From Proteobacteria bacterium SG_bin9 (GTDB taxonomy: Bacteria; Pseudomonadota; Alphaproteobacteria; Rhizobiales; Xanthobacteraceae), in contig LWDM01000063.1 of the NCBI GenBank assembly GCA_002083525.1, positions 1-42,549 of the forward strand: a stretch of 42,549 nt of DNA. The letters are read 5' to 3'. The notes below the pieces were generated by a model that was not told the DNA's origin, made no database searches, and saw only the letters and a list, made by a program, of their open reading frames with translations. The translations under genes were made by a program, and so were the position numbers. The stretch's first letter is position 1; every line of letters starts with the position of its first letter. Below are positions 1 to 8,220 of this stretch, one piece after another.

Positions 1-199
1 CTGCCCCCGGGTCCGAATGGTTTATTGCGACGGCCATTTATTTCCATAGCCGGCGAACCGGCACCCTTAATATAGGGGGCAAAAGGTGAAGAAAGAAGGC
101 CTTTGCGAGCCGTTGGGCGGCGGCTGCACAGTCCGGCCGAAGAAGAAGCATCGCCTGAGCCGGGTTGGATTGCGGGAACTGCTGCCGTAAAGCTTTCTC
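1..199. other. Non-coding left edge
   Basis: I see no gene in the first 199 bases. The open frames here are short and have no recognisable product. The region probably holds the chromate transporter promoter, but no convincing -35/-10 pair was found. Confidence 0.5.
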
Positions 200-787
200 A
201 TGCCCGCAGAATCGCCACCCTCCGAGAGTCCGGCCGCTGCGTCGCCCGGACTGGCCGAGTTGTTTCTTGCCTTTGCCAAGATGTCGCTCGCCGGCTTCGG
301 CGGCGTGCTGGTGTTCGCGCGGCGCGCCATCGTCGAAGAGCGCAAGTGGATGACGCCGGAGCAGTTCAACGAGGCGTTCGCGCTGTGCCATTTTCTGCCA
401 GGGCCCAACATCGTCAACTTCTCCGTGGTGTTCGGCTCGCGCTTTCGCGGCGTGCCGGGCGGCATCGCCGCTTTCCTCGGCCTGCTTGGGCCGCCGACGG
501 TGATCGTCACCGCGCTGGCCGCGGTCTATACGGTGTACGGCCAGATCGAATGGATGCAACGCACGCTCGCCGGCATCACCTGCGCGGCGGTCGGACTGTT
601 TCTTGCCGTCATCGCAAAGATGCTGCTGCCGCTGCTGAAGCAGCGCGATCCGGTGGCGCTGCTGTTGCTGGTGGCTGTGTTCGGGGCCGTGGGCTTGCTG
701 CGATGGCCGTTGCCGATCGTGCTGCTTGTCTCGATTCCGGTCAGCATCGCGCTCACGGCGTTCGCGCGTACACGGAGCGCCGCATGA
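200..787 (+). CDS. Chromate transporter, N-terminal-type half protein (CHR family)
   Basis: This 195-residue membrane protein is a short-chain CHR (chromate ion transporter) family member; the family exports chromate, or a related oxyanion, across the inner membrane. Visible features are the conserved early segment FAKMSLAGFGGVLVFARR (about residues 24-41), the motif FLPGPNIVNFS (about 64-74) and a glycine/proline-rich GLLGPPTV segment, followed by several hydrophobic spans. An in-frame stop at 188-190 excludes an earlier start, so the ATG at 200 is used; no strong ribosome-binding site precedes it. The stop overlaps the start of the next gene by four bases (ATGA), so the two halves are translationally coupled. 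Family assignment is firm. The actual substrate is not provable from sequence. Confidence 0.88.
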   Translation: MPAESPPSESPAAASPGLAELFLAFAKMSLAGFGGVLVFARRAIVEERKWMTPEQFNEAFALCHFLPGPNIVNFSVVFGSRFRGVPGGIAAFLGLLGPPTVIVTALAAVYTVYGQIEWMQRTLAGITCAAVGLFLAVIAKMLLPLLKQRDPVALLLLVAVFGAVGLLRWPLPIVLLVSIPVSIALTAFARTRSAA

Positions 788-1317
788 ACGCGCCGGTCGG
801 TACGTTGTTCACCCTCGCATGGACGTTTGCATTCATGTCGCTGCTTGCCATCGGCGGCGCCAACTCGGCGATCCCCGAAATGCATCGCATCGCAGTCGAC
901 GTGCGGCAGTGGATGACCGATGCGCAATTCGCCGACATGTTCGCGATCGCGCAATTGTCGCCCGGACCGAACGTGCTGATCGTGACCTTGATCGGCTATC
1001 ACGTCGCCGGTCTCGCAGGTGCGGCAATCGCGACGATCGCCATGTGCGGGCCGTCGGCTGCCGTTGCCTATTTTGTGAGCCGCACCTTGCAACGCGCGAG
1101 CGATGCGCGCTGGCCCCTCATCCTGCAGGCGGCGCTGGTGCCGTTGTCGATCGGTCTCATGTGCGCCAGCGGATTGATCCTGGCGCTGACAGCGGACCGG
1201 ACGCTGATCGCCGCGCTCATCACCGCGGTTGCAGCCGTGCTCGCCTTCTTCACGCGCCTTAATCCGCTGTGGTTGCTGGCTGCTGGCGGCGTGCTCGGCT
1301 TTGCCGGATTGGTTTAA
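784..1317 (+). CDS. Chromate transporter, second half protein (CHR family)
   Basis: This is the partner half of a two-gene chromate transporter, 177 residues long. It repeats the CHR signature: FMSLLAIGGANSAIPEMHR near the N-terminus and AQLSPGPNVLIVTLIGYH around residues 58-75, then hydrophobic segments to the C-terminus. Short CHR proteins are known to occur as adjacent pairs that together replace the single long ChrA, with the two halves in opposite membrane orientation. The four-base overlap with the upstream gene and the independent signature in each half argue for a genuine pair, not a frameshifted long gene. A weak hairpin (ACTGCA/TGCAGT, 1326-1342) lies just past the stop and may help end the transcript. 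Confidence 0.88.
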   Translation: MNAPVGTLFTLAWTFAFMSLLAIGGANSAIPEMHRIAVDVRQWMTDAQFADMFAIAQLSPGPNVLIVTLIGYHVAGLAGAAIATIAMCGPSAAVAYFVSRTLQRASDARWPLILQAALVPLSIGLMCASGLILALTADRTLIAALITAVAAVLAFFTRLNPLWLLAAGGVLGFAGLV

Positions 1318-1557
1318 CGCAGCGCACTGCAATTCATGCAGTTGCGTCTTTGTTGGGCAGGACATTGTTACGGCGCTGTAATCTTGCCACCGGAGCACCG
1401 CTCATTTTGCATCCGCAAAAAATGTCCACGGTCCATATTCTTGGTTTTGCTGGCGTTGTTTAGCGAAAATGGCTAGGCAATATTCAGATGGGGCGTCGAT
1501 TGCCCCCGGCTGACCATAAGAAACGTGAGCGCAGCCAAGTCTGGGAGGGGATATTTC

Positions 1558-2058
1558 ATGTCTGAGGCAACAGGCCCATCGCCTGGAAAACCGCGTGCGA
1601 CATCGTTCATCCGATCGCCGCAGGATTTCTTCGGCGGTCTTGTTTTGATGGCCATCGCCGCGTTCGCGTACTGGGCAGCCAGCGATCTGCAAGGTATGCG
1701 CGGCTTTACCTTCGGCCCGGGCACCGCGCCGCGGCTGTTCGCTGCACTCTTGTTCTTCCTCGGTGGCGGCGTCGCCATCATGGGGCTGACCAGCGACGGA
1801 CCTCCGTTGCAAAAGTACGGCGTGCGCGGTCCGTTCTTCGTGTCGCTCGCCATCGTTGCCTTCGCGCTGCTGATCCGCCCGATGGGTCTCATCGTCACCG
1901 CGTTCGCAAGCTTCATGGTCGCTGCGATGGGATCGGACGAGACGAAGTGGCTGGAGGCCGCCATCGTCGGCGCCTGCCTGACCGCGTTTTGCGCGCTTCT
2001 GTTTCCCTACGCGCTTGGGCTGCCCTTGCAGCTCTGGCCGCGTTTCCTGATTCAGTGA
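1558..2058 (+). CDS. tctB: Tripartite tricarboxylate transporter small membrane subunit TctB
   Basis: This 166-residue protein is the small membrane subunit of a tripartite tricarboxylate transporter (TTT family). It has a polar N-terminus of about 25 residues, then four predicted membrane spans beginning at FFGGLVLMAIAAFAYWAA, with the typical TctB stretch GFTFGPGTAPRLFA between the first two. I chose the ATG at 1558 because a GGGAGGGG ribosome-binding site lies a few bases upstream; a GTG at 1525 is possible but has no such site. tctA follows after seven bases. The transported substrate, probably a di- or tricarboxylate or other organic acid, cannot be read from this subunit. Confidence 0.86.
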   Translation: MSEATGPSPGKPRATSFIRSPQDFFGGLVLMAIAAFAYWAASDLQGMRGFTFGPGTAPRLFAALLFFLGGGVAIMGLTSDGPPLQKYGVRGPFFVSLAIVAFALLIRPMGLIVTAFASFMVAAMGSDETKWLEAAIVGACLTAFCALLFPYALGLPLQLWPRFLIQ

Positions 2059-2065
2059 GGGTGCG

Positions 2066-3655
2066 ATGCAAGAGATCCTCAACAACCTCGCACTCGGTTT
2101 TTCGGTCGCGGCTTCTCCGATCAACCTGATGCTCTGCCTGATCGGCGCGCTGGTCGGCACGCTCGTCGGCGTGCTGCCCGGCATCGGCACCATCGCCACT
2201 GTCGCCATGCTGCTGCCGATCACATTCGGTCTGCCGCCGGTCGGCGCACTGATCATGCTCGCCGGCATCTACTACGGCGCGCAGTACGGCGGCTCGACCA
2301 CATCGATCCTCGTCAACATTCCCGGTGAAGCCGGTTCGGTCGTCACCGCGCTCGACGGTCACGAGATGGCGAAGCAGGGCCGCGCCGGTCCGGCGCTGGC
2401 CATCGCCGCCATCGGCTCGTTCTTCGCCGGCTGCGTTGCGACGGTTCTGATCGCGCTGCTCGGCGCGCCGCTGACCAAGCTCGCGCTCGCGTTCGGCCCC
2501 GCCGAATACTTCTCGCTGATGGTGCTCGGCCTGATCTTCGCGGTCGTGCTCGCGAAGGGCTCGGTGCTGAAGGCGATCGCCATGATCGTGCTCGGCCTGC
2601 TGCTGTCGATGGTCGGCTCCGACATCGAGACCGGCGCGTCGCGCATGGCTTTCAACGTCCCCGAACTCGCCGACGGTCTCGGCTTCGCCACCGTGGCGAT
2701 GGGTCTGTTCGGTTTTGCGGAGATTATCCGCAACCTCGACGCGGGCATGGGCGCCAACCGCGATCTGGTGCAGGAGAAGGTCACCGGTCTGATGCCGACG
2801 GCAAAGGATCTGAAGGACTCGGCCCCTGCGGTCGTCCGCGGCACGGTGCTCGGCTCGATTCTCGGTATTCTGCCGGGCGGCGGCGCGGTCATCGCGTCGT
2901 TCGCCGCTTACACGCTCGAGAAGAAGCTCTCGAAGACGCCGCAGAAGTTCGGCCGCGGCGCCATCCAGGGCGTGGCGGGTCCGGAGAGCGCCAACAACGC
3001 GGCGGCGCAGACGTCGTTCATTCCGCTGTTGACGCTCGGCATCCCGCCGAACGCGGTGATGGCGCTGATGGTCGGTGCCATGACCATCCACGGCATCATC
3101 CCCGGCCCGCAGGTCATGCAGAAGCAGCCTGATCTCGTCTGGGGCATGATCGCCTCGATGTGGATGGGCAACCTGATGCTGCTCATCATCAACCTGCCGC
3201 TCGTCGGCATCTGGGTGCGGCTGCTGCGCGTGCCTTACCGGCTGATGTTCCCGTCGATCGTCGTGTTCTGCGCCATCGGCATCTACTCGGTGAACAACGC
3301 GCCGACGGACGTCATCATCGCCGGCGTGTTCGGGTTGCTTGGTTACTGGCTGTTGAAGCACGACTTCGAGCCGGCGCCGCTGCTGCTCGGCATGGTTCTC
3401 GGTCCGCTGATGGAAGAGAACCTGCGCCGCGCCATGCTGATCGCCCGCGGCGACGCGACCGTGTACTTCTGGCGGTGCGTCAAGCCGGTCGGCCAGCGCC
3501 TGCCGAGTGGCGATATCGCGGCCCTAACCGTCGGGGACTACGCCAAAGGTTGTATTTCCCCGATGCTGCTTTTGCTGTCGCTGGTGCTGATCATTATCGC
3601 GATCCTGCCGGCCATCCGCAGCAAGCGCGATGAGGTGTTCGTGGAGGAATCCTGA
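2066..3655 (+). CDS. tctA: Tripartite tricarboxylate transporter large permease TctA
   Basis: This is the large permease of the TTT system, 529 residues, close to the usual 500 for TctA. It has about twelve hydrophobic segments. The hallmark glycine/proline-rich motif GTLVGVLPGIGTIATVAMLLP lies near residues 31-51, the YYGAQYGGSTTSIL motif near 70-83, and a second inverted-repeat-like motif (GILPGGGAVIASF) near 270. Together with TctB it forms the cation-coupled membrane channel fed by the periplasmic TctC. It sits between tctB and tctC in a single transcription unit. A perfect hairpin between its end and tctC may set the relative amounts of the subunits. Confidence 0.93.
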   Translation: MQEILNNLALGFSVAASPINLMLCLIGALVGTLVGVLPGIGTIATVAMLLPITFGLPPVGALIMLAGIYYGAQYGGSTTSILVNIPGEAGSVVTALDGHEMAKQGRAGPALAIAAIGSFFAGCVATVLIALLGAPLTKLALAFGPAEYFSLMVLGLIFAVVLAKGSVLKAIAMIVLGLLLSMVGSDIETGASRMAFNVPELADGLGFATVAMGLFGFAEIIRNLDAGMGANRDLVQEKVTGLMPTAKDLKDSAPAVVRGTVLGSILGILPGGGAVIASFAAYTLEKKLSKTPQKFGRGAIQGVAGPESANNAAAQTSFIPLLTLGIPPNAVMALMVGAMTIHGIIPGPQVMQKQPDLVWGMIASMWMGNLMLLIINLPLVGIWVRLLRVPYRLMFPSIVVFCAIGIYSVNNAPTDVIIAGVFGLLGYWLLKHDFEPAPLLLGMVLGPLMEENLRRAMLIARGDATVYFWRCVKPVGQRLPSGDIAALTVGDYAKGCISPMLLLLSLVLIIIAILPAIRSKRDEVFVEES

Positions 3656-3737
3656 TCCACGCATGTCCGGTTCCGCGGGCGGTGGCTTTCGGTCGCATGG
3701 CTCGCGGGTTCCGGGGATGATGAAATTGAAAAAACCG

Positions 3738-3759
3738 GCGGCCGCTGTCATGCGGCCGC
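3738..3759 (+). promoter_or_regulatory. Intercistronic hairpin between tctA and tctC
   Basis: GCGGCCGC (3738-3745) and GCGGCCGC (3752-3759) form a perfect 8-bp stem with a 6-base loop just upstream of the tctC ribosome-binding site (GGGAGAG, 3764-3770). No T-run follows, so it is not a classic terminator. By analogy with other binding-protein operons it may stabilise the tctC part of the message; that role is inference. Confidence 0.5.
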
Positions 3760-3773
3760 ACAAGGGAGAGATC

Positions 3774-4751
3774 ATGAGCTATTTCAAGAAACTCGCCGCG
3801 GCCGCCGCCCTCGGCGGCGCGCTGTTTACGGGCGCGGCCACAGCGCAGGCGCAGGACTATCCGACCCGCGCGATCACGATGATCGTGCCGTTCGCGGCCG
3901 GCGGCCCCACCGACATCGTTGCACGCCTCGTCGGCGAACAGATGTCGAAGACGCTGGGTCAGCCGATCATCATCGAAAACGTCGTCGGCGCCGGTGGTAC
4001 GACGGGCAGCACGCGCGCATCCAAGGCGGCCAACGACGGTTACACCGTCATCATGGGGCACATGGGAACGCACGCGGCATCGCCCGCACTCTATCCCAAG
4101 CTCGCCTACGATCCGCGCACGGACTTCGAGCCGATCGCGCTCATCAACGGCGCGGCGATCGTCATCCTCGGCAAGAAGGATTTCCCGCCGAAGGATCTCA
4201 AGGAGTTCGTCGAGTACTTGAAGAAGAACGAGAACAGCGTGAACCAGGCCCACGCCGGCGTGGGCGCGGTGTCCTACATCACCTGCGGTCTGCTCAACGG
4301 CGTCATCGGCATCAACCCAGTCGGCGTTCCCTTCCAGGGCACCGGCCCGGCGATGAACGCGCTTGTCGGCGGCCAGGTCGATTACATGTGCGACCAGATC
4401 ACCAACGTCGTCGGTCAGGTCAATGCGGGCACGATCAAGGCGTATGCCGTCGCGACGGCTGAGCGCAATCCGTCGCTGCCGAACGTTCCGACCACCGCCG
4501 AAGCCGGTCTGCCGACGTATCAGACGACGGCCTGGAACGCGCTGTTCGCGCCGAAGGGCACCAACCCCGCCTTCATCGCCAAGCTCAACGCCGCCGCCGC
4601 CAAGGCGCTCGACGAAGAGAAGGTGATCGCGCGCATGAAGGAACTCGGCAACGACATTCCGCCCGCAGCCCAGCGCACGCCGGAAGCGCTCGGCAAGCTG
4701 GTGAAGGACGAAGTCGACAAGTGGAAGAAGTTCCTCAAGCCGGTCGGCTGA
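3774..4751 (+). CDS. tctC: Tripartite tricarboxylate transporter substrate-binding protein TctC (Bug family)
   Basis: This is the periplasmic receptor of the TTT system, 325 residues. A signal peptide (MSYFKKLAAAAALGG, cleavage near AQA-QD at residue 27) is followed by a two-lobe Bug fold. The family motifs are VPFAAGGPTDIVAR (38-51), GTHAASPALYPKLAYDP (98-114) and FAPKGT near the C-terminus. Two cysteines (C171 and C206) could form a disulfide. The ATG at 3774 is preceded by GGGAGAG at good spacing. It is the last gene of tctBAC, ahead of the terminator at 4775. The ligand is unknown; Bug proteins typically bind carboxylates. Its nearest visible relative is the C-terminal half of the next gene. 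Confidence 0.93.
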   Translation: MSYFKKLAAAAALGGALFTGAATAQAQDYPTRAITMIVPFAAGGPTDIVARLVGEQMSKTLGQPIIIENVVGAGGTTGSTRASKAANDGYTVIMGHMGTHAASPALYPKLAYDPRTDFEPIALINGAAIVILGKKDFPPKDLKEFVEYLKKNENSVNQAHAGVGAVSYITCGLLNGVIGINPVGVPFQGTGPAMNALVGGQVDYMCDQITNVVGQVNAGTIKAYAVATAERNPSLPNVPTTAEAGLPTYQTTAWNALFAPKGTNPAFIAKLNAAAAKALDEEKVIARMKELGNDIPPAAQRTPEALGKLVKDEVDKWKKFLKPVG

Positions 4752-4774
4752 TATTCATCTGCCGCGTTTAAGAT

Positions 4775-4810
4775 AAGGCCCGGTTGTCCCGCGCGGACAG
4801 CCGGGCCTTT
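4775..4810 (+). terminator. Rho-independent terminator of the tctBAC operon
   Basis: AAGGCCCGG (4775-4783) pairs with CCGGGCCTT, and TGTCC pairs with GGACA inside it around a CGCGC loop; the stem runs into TTT. The hairpin lies 23 bases after the tctC stop. It separates the operon from the caspase/TctC chimera, so that gene probably needs its own promoter or read-through. Confidence 0.85.
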
Positions 4811-4915
4811 CGCTTGTGGCGGGCTGCCATTTCCCTGTTTGCCGAACGCGGAAGCCAAGGTATTTTTGAGCCGCCGTTTATTGCCGTGACGTTTCCTTTT
4901 GATCGGGCCCATCGC

Positions 4916-6754
4916 ATGCGCCATGCCGTTGCAATGCTGCTTTCCGCCGTGGCCCTTCTCGTGCCGCAACTGGCCGCCGCGCAAGACCGCTACGCGCTGG
5001 TGATCGGCAACAACCGCTACACCAATCTCCCCGCTGACAAGCAGTTGAGCAAGGCGGTCAACGACGCCCGCTCGGTCGGCGATGCGCTGGAGAAGATCGG
5101 CTTCAAGGTCATCCGCGGCGAGAACCTCGACCGGCAGGGCATGGTCGATCGCATCTTCACCTTCACCCAGCAGATCAAGCAGGGCGACATCGCGGTCCTG
5201 TTCTACGCCGGTCACGGCGTTGCGATCTCCGGCGGCAACTATCTCTTGCCGAGCGACGTGCGCTCGGCGGCGCCGGGCGAGGAGTCGCGCGTCCGCAACA
5301 TGGCGATCGGCGAGGCCGACATCGTCGCCGACATTCAGGACAAGAAGGCGCGCGTGGCGGTGCTGCTGCTCGATGCTTGCCGCGATAATCCATTCCGCCA
5401 GCCTGGACTGTTGCGGTCGGCCGGAGAGAATGCGGGCCTGACGCGCGGCCGCGAAGGCGAGGGCGTGTTCGCAGTCTACAGCGCCGGCTTCGGTCAGTCG
5501 GCGCTGGACAGTCTTGGCTCGAACGACACGTCGCAGAATTCGGTCTTCACGCGCGTGCTCGTTCCCGCGCTCGGCCGCACCGATGCGCATCTCGGCGATA
5601 TCGTCGTCGACATGCGCGAAGAGGTCGCCAAGCTCGCGGCGACCGTCAACCATCAGCAATTTCCGGCGTACTACGATCAGACCCGCGGCGGGCGCGTATA
5701 CCTCGCGCCGCGCGGAACGGCAGCACCGGCGCCGGCCGCTCCCGTTATCGCGCCACCGCCGGTCGTTGCATCGCCACCGCCCGCCGCGCCTCCGCAACAG
5801 CGCGTCGCATCGGCGCCTGTCGACATCAATCGTGATCTGAACCGGCCCGACGCGCGCGGGTTTCCGTCGAAGCCGATCACGCTCGTCGTCCCGTTTGCGC
5901 CCGGCGGCGCGGCCGACTTGCTTGCGCGCCAGATCGGAGTGCCGCTTCAGCGGATCCTGGGTCAACCTGTCGTCGTGACCAGCAGGGCGGGAGGCGGCGG
6001 CACGGTCGGCGCAGCGGAGGTTGCGCGTGCGGCGGCGGATGGACATACGCTGGTGCTCGGCAATTCTGCGACACACGCGGCTGCTGCTGCGATCTATCCG
6101 AAGCTCGACTACGATCCTGTCGGAGGCTTCGAACCCGTCTCGCTGGTTGCCGCGACGCCGATCGTGATTCTGACTTCGACCGGCCGGCCGCAGAAGACTC
6201 TGGGCGAGTTCGTTGCCTTCGCCAAGGCGAACGCGGGTAGCGTCAAGATGATCAGCCTGGGGCAGGGGACCGTCGCAGATGCGGCGTGTCTGTCCTTCAA
6301 TCAGGCCAACGGCCTCCAGCCGGCGACGTTAGCAGTTCAGGGCACGGGGCCAGCCTTTGCCGCGATGCTTTCGGGTGCTGGTGACTACCTGTGCGTTCCG
6401 TCGGCGGTGGCAACTTCCCTCCTGACCGAGGGGCGGGCGCGCGCGTTGGCGGTCGCGTCACATCGGAGGTTGGCGGCGCTGCCGAACGTGCCGACAGCGG
6501 CGGAGGCAGGCTTGAAAGACTTCATCTACTACAACTGGACCGCTGTTTTTGCGCCGAAGGGAACACCTGCGCCTGTCGTCGCCAAACTGAGCGCGGCTAT
6601 CCTGTCGGCCATGAGCGATGCCGAAGTTGCAAAAGCAGTGACCGCTTCAGCTCACGAGGTTCTGCGGCGCGATAACGCCGGACCCGGTCCGCTGGCGGAA
6701 CTCCAGAGCAGCGATATCGCCTGGCTAAAAACGGTGCTGAAACCGGTCAATTAG
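4916..6754 (+). CDS. Secreted caspase-like protease fused to a TctC/Bug solute-binding domain
   Basis: This 612-residue protein joins two domains rarely seen together. A signal peptide ends near residue 22 (LAAA-QD). Residues 24-265 are a peptidase C14 caspase-like domain: RYALVIGNNRY (25-35), catalytic His100 in FYAGHG and catalytic Cys155 in LLDACRDNPF, so the His/Cys dyad is intact. A proline/alanine-rich linker spans about 268-300. Residues 315-612 are a complete Bug/TctC domain without its own signal peptide: VVPFAPGGAADLLAR (324-338), THAAAAAIYPKLDYDP (386-401) and the ending WLKTVLKPVN. Cys458 and Cys493 match the TctC pair at the same 35-residue spacing. The ATG at 4916 begins the signal peptide; a TTG at 4784 is in frame but lies within the upstream terminator. 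I infer a periplasmic protease controlled by, or targeted through, ligand binding. The function is not established. Confidence 0.9.
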   Translation: MRHAVAMLLSAVALLVPQLAAAQDRYALVIGNNRYTNLPADKQLSKAVNDARSVGDALEKIGFKVIRGENLDRQGMVDRIFTFTQQIKQGDIAVLFYAGHGVAISGGNYLLPSDVRSAAPGEESRVRNMAIGEADIVADIQDKKARVAVLLLDACRDNPFRQPGLLRSAGENAGLTRGREGEGVFAVYSAGFGQSALDSLGSNDTSQNSVFTRVLVPALGRTDAHLGDIVVDMREEVAKLAATVNHQQFPAYYDQTRGGRVYLAPRGTAAPAPAAPVIAPPPVVASPPPAAPPQQRVASAPVDINRDLNRPDARGFPSKPITLVVPFAPGGAADLLARQIGVPLQRILGQPVVVTSRAGGGGTVGAAEVARAAADGHTLVLGNSATHAAAAAIYPKLDYDPVGGFEPVSLVAATPIVILTSTGRPQKTLGEFVAFAKANAGSVKMISLGQGTVADAACLSFNQANGLQPATLAVQGTGPAFAAMLSGAGDYLCVPSAVATSLLTEGRARALAVASHRRLAALPNVPTAAEAGLKDFIYYNWTAVFAPKGTPAPVVAKLSAAILSAMSDAEVAKAVTASAHEVLRRDNAGPGPLAELQSSDIAWLKTVLKPVN

Positions 6755-6932
6755 GCCGAAAACGAGCTGTCCTCAGCCCTGAAATTGCGGGGATTTCCGA
6801 ACACCTTCGCTTGCCGTTTTAACCGCCGGCCGCCATCTCTTGAGATATGGTCATGGGAGGCTGCGGGGTGAGTCGGGCGACTGCCCCTCCGTCGCATGTT
6901 CCGGATAACAAACGGCTTTTGGCGGCATCCGA

Positions 6933-7727
6933 ATGAAGCAGTACCACGAGCTCCTTGAGCGGATTCTCAGCGACGGCGTCGAGAAGCACGACCGCACCGG
7001 CACCGGTACGCTGTCCGTGTTCGGGCACCAGTCGCGGTTCGATCTCGCCGCCGGGTTTCCGCTGCTGACGACGAAGAAGCTGGCGCTGAAGGCGATCATT
7101 CACGAGCTGCTGTGGTTTCTCGCCGGCGACACCAACATCAAGTACCTGCAGGACCACAAGGTCACGATCTGGGACGAATGGGCGGACGCGAACGGCGACC
7201 TCGGTCCGGTCTACGGCAAGCAGTGGCGCTCATGGACCGCGCCGGACGGCCGCGTCATCGATCAGATTTCCGATGTGGTCGCTGCGATCAAGACAAATCC
7301 GGACTCGCGGCGGCTGATCGTAAGTGCATGGAATCCGGCCGACATCGAGCAGATGAAGCTGCCGCCGTGCCACTGCCTGTTCCAGTTCTATGTCGCCAAG
7401 GGCAAGCTCTCGTGCCAGCTCTACCAGCGCTCGGCCGATACCTTCCTCGGCGTGCCGTTCAACATCGCATCCTATGCGCTGCTGACGATGATGATCGCGC
7501 AGGTGACGGGCCTGAAGCCCGGCGAGTTCGTGCATACGCTCGGCGATGCGCACCTCTATTCCAATCACCTCGAGCAGGCGCATCTGCAGCTCTCGCGGGC
7601 GCCGCGTGCGCTGCCGACCATGCTCATCAATCCGGCGGTGAAGGATATCTTCGCGTTCAAGTATGAGGACTTTACGCTCCAGAACTACGATCCGCATCCG
7701 CACATCAAGGCCGAGGTCGCGGTTTGA
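6933..7727 (+). CDS. thyA: Thymidylate synthase
   Basis: ThyA converts dUMP to dTMP using methylene-tetrahydrofolate, releasing dihydrofolate. The protein is 264 residues, the same length as the E. coli enzyme, and the catalytic cysteine falls at position 146 (LPPCHCLFQFYV). Other conserved stretches are DRTGTGTLSVFG (20-31), the folate/dUMP region WDEWADANGDLGPVYGKQWR and the C-terminal DPHPHIKAEVAV. The start at 6933 gives the canonical N-terminus. It overlaps the following acetyltransferase by four bases, and dfrA comes next, so the enzyme that makes dihydrofolate is cotranscribed with the one that recycles it. Confidence 0.98.
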   Translation: MKQYHELLERILSDGVEKHDRTGTGTLSVFGHQSRFDLAAGFPLLTTKKLALKAIIHELLWFLAGDTNIKYLQDHKVTIWDEWADANGDLGPVYGKQWRSWTAPDGRVIDQISDVVAAIKTNPDSRRLIVSAWNPADIEQMKLPPCHCLFQFYVAKGKLSCQLYQRSADTFLGVPFNIASYALLTMMIAQVTGLKPGEFVHTLGDAHLYSNHLEQAHLQLSRAPRALPTMLINPAVKDIFAFKYEDFTLQNYDPHPHIKAEVAV

Positions 7728-8218
7728 GCGCATCGCCGGCGCTGACCATTCGCCGCGCGCGCCGCGGCGAAGCCGGTCTTGTCCTGGAGTTCGTCCGCGA
7801 GCTGGCTGACTACGAGAAGTTGCTACACGAGGTCGAGGCGGACCAGGCGGCGATCGATCGCGCCCTGTTCGGCGAGACGCCGCGGGTCTTCTGCGATATC
7901 GCCGAATGGGACGGCGAGGCGGTCGGCTTCGCACTCTGGTTCATCAACTTCTCGACCTTCAGCGGCCGGTCCGGAATCTTCCTCGAAGATCTGTTCGTGC
8001 GGCCCGCCCATCGCGGCAAGGGCATCGGCGTGGCGCTGCTGGCGGGACTTGCCAAGGAGTGCGTCCGCAATGGCTGGTCGCGGCTGCAGTGGTCGGTGCT
8101 CGACTGGAATACGCCGTCGATCGAGTTCTATAAGTCGCTCGGTGCGACCTTGATGGACGAGTGGACGGTCTGCCGCGTCAACGGCGATGCGCTGACAGCG
8201 CTGGCGAAGAGGGCGTGA
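7724..8218 (+). CDS. GNAT family N-acetyltransferase (diamine/thialysine acetyltransferase-like)
   Basis: This 164-residue protein is a GNAT-fold acetyltransferase that uses acetyl-CoA. The acetyl-CoA pyrophosphate loop is clear (RPAHRGKGIGVALL, about residues 90-103), preceded by IFLEDLFV and followed by WSVLDWNTPSIEFYKSLGA. That combination resembles the spermidine/spermine and thialysine acetyltransferase branch. The likely start is a TTG at 7724 overlapping the thyA stop (TTGA), which suggests coupled translation. It sits between thyA and dfrA, though no link to folate chemistry is obvious. The acceptor amine is a guess by family resemblance only. Confidence 0.85.
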   Translation: MSASPALTIRRARRGEAGLVLEFVRELADYEKLLHEVEADQAAIDRALFGETPRVFCDIAEWDGEAVGFALWFINFSTFSGRSGIFLEDLFVRPAHRGKGIGVALLAGLAKECVRNGWSRLQWSVLDWNTPSIEFYKSLGATLMDEWTVCRVNGDALTALAKRA

Positions 8219-8220
8219 CC

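Noticed and set aside
200..1317. Chromate transporter genes as a frameshifted single chrA
   Set aside because: Each half has its own start and full CHR signature, and the ATGA overlap is typical of the known two-gene short-chain form.
1913..3361. Long minus-strand open frame opposite tctA
   Set aside because: Its translation is rich in Arg, His, Asp and Gln without family similarity, the usual antisense shadow of a high-GC gene; tctA on the plus strand is unmistakable.
4520..6076. Long minus-strand frame opposite tctC and the caspase half of the chimera
   Set aside because: Low-complexity antisense translation. Both plus-strand proteins have clear domains and catalytic motifs.
4752..6754. 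Caspase/TctC fusion as an artefact of two separate genes
   Set aside because: The frame is continuous through a proline-rich linker, the Bug half lacks any signal peptide or plausible start with ribosome-binding site, and the caspase half has no stop before it.
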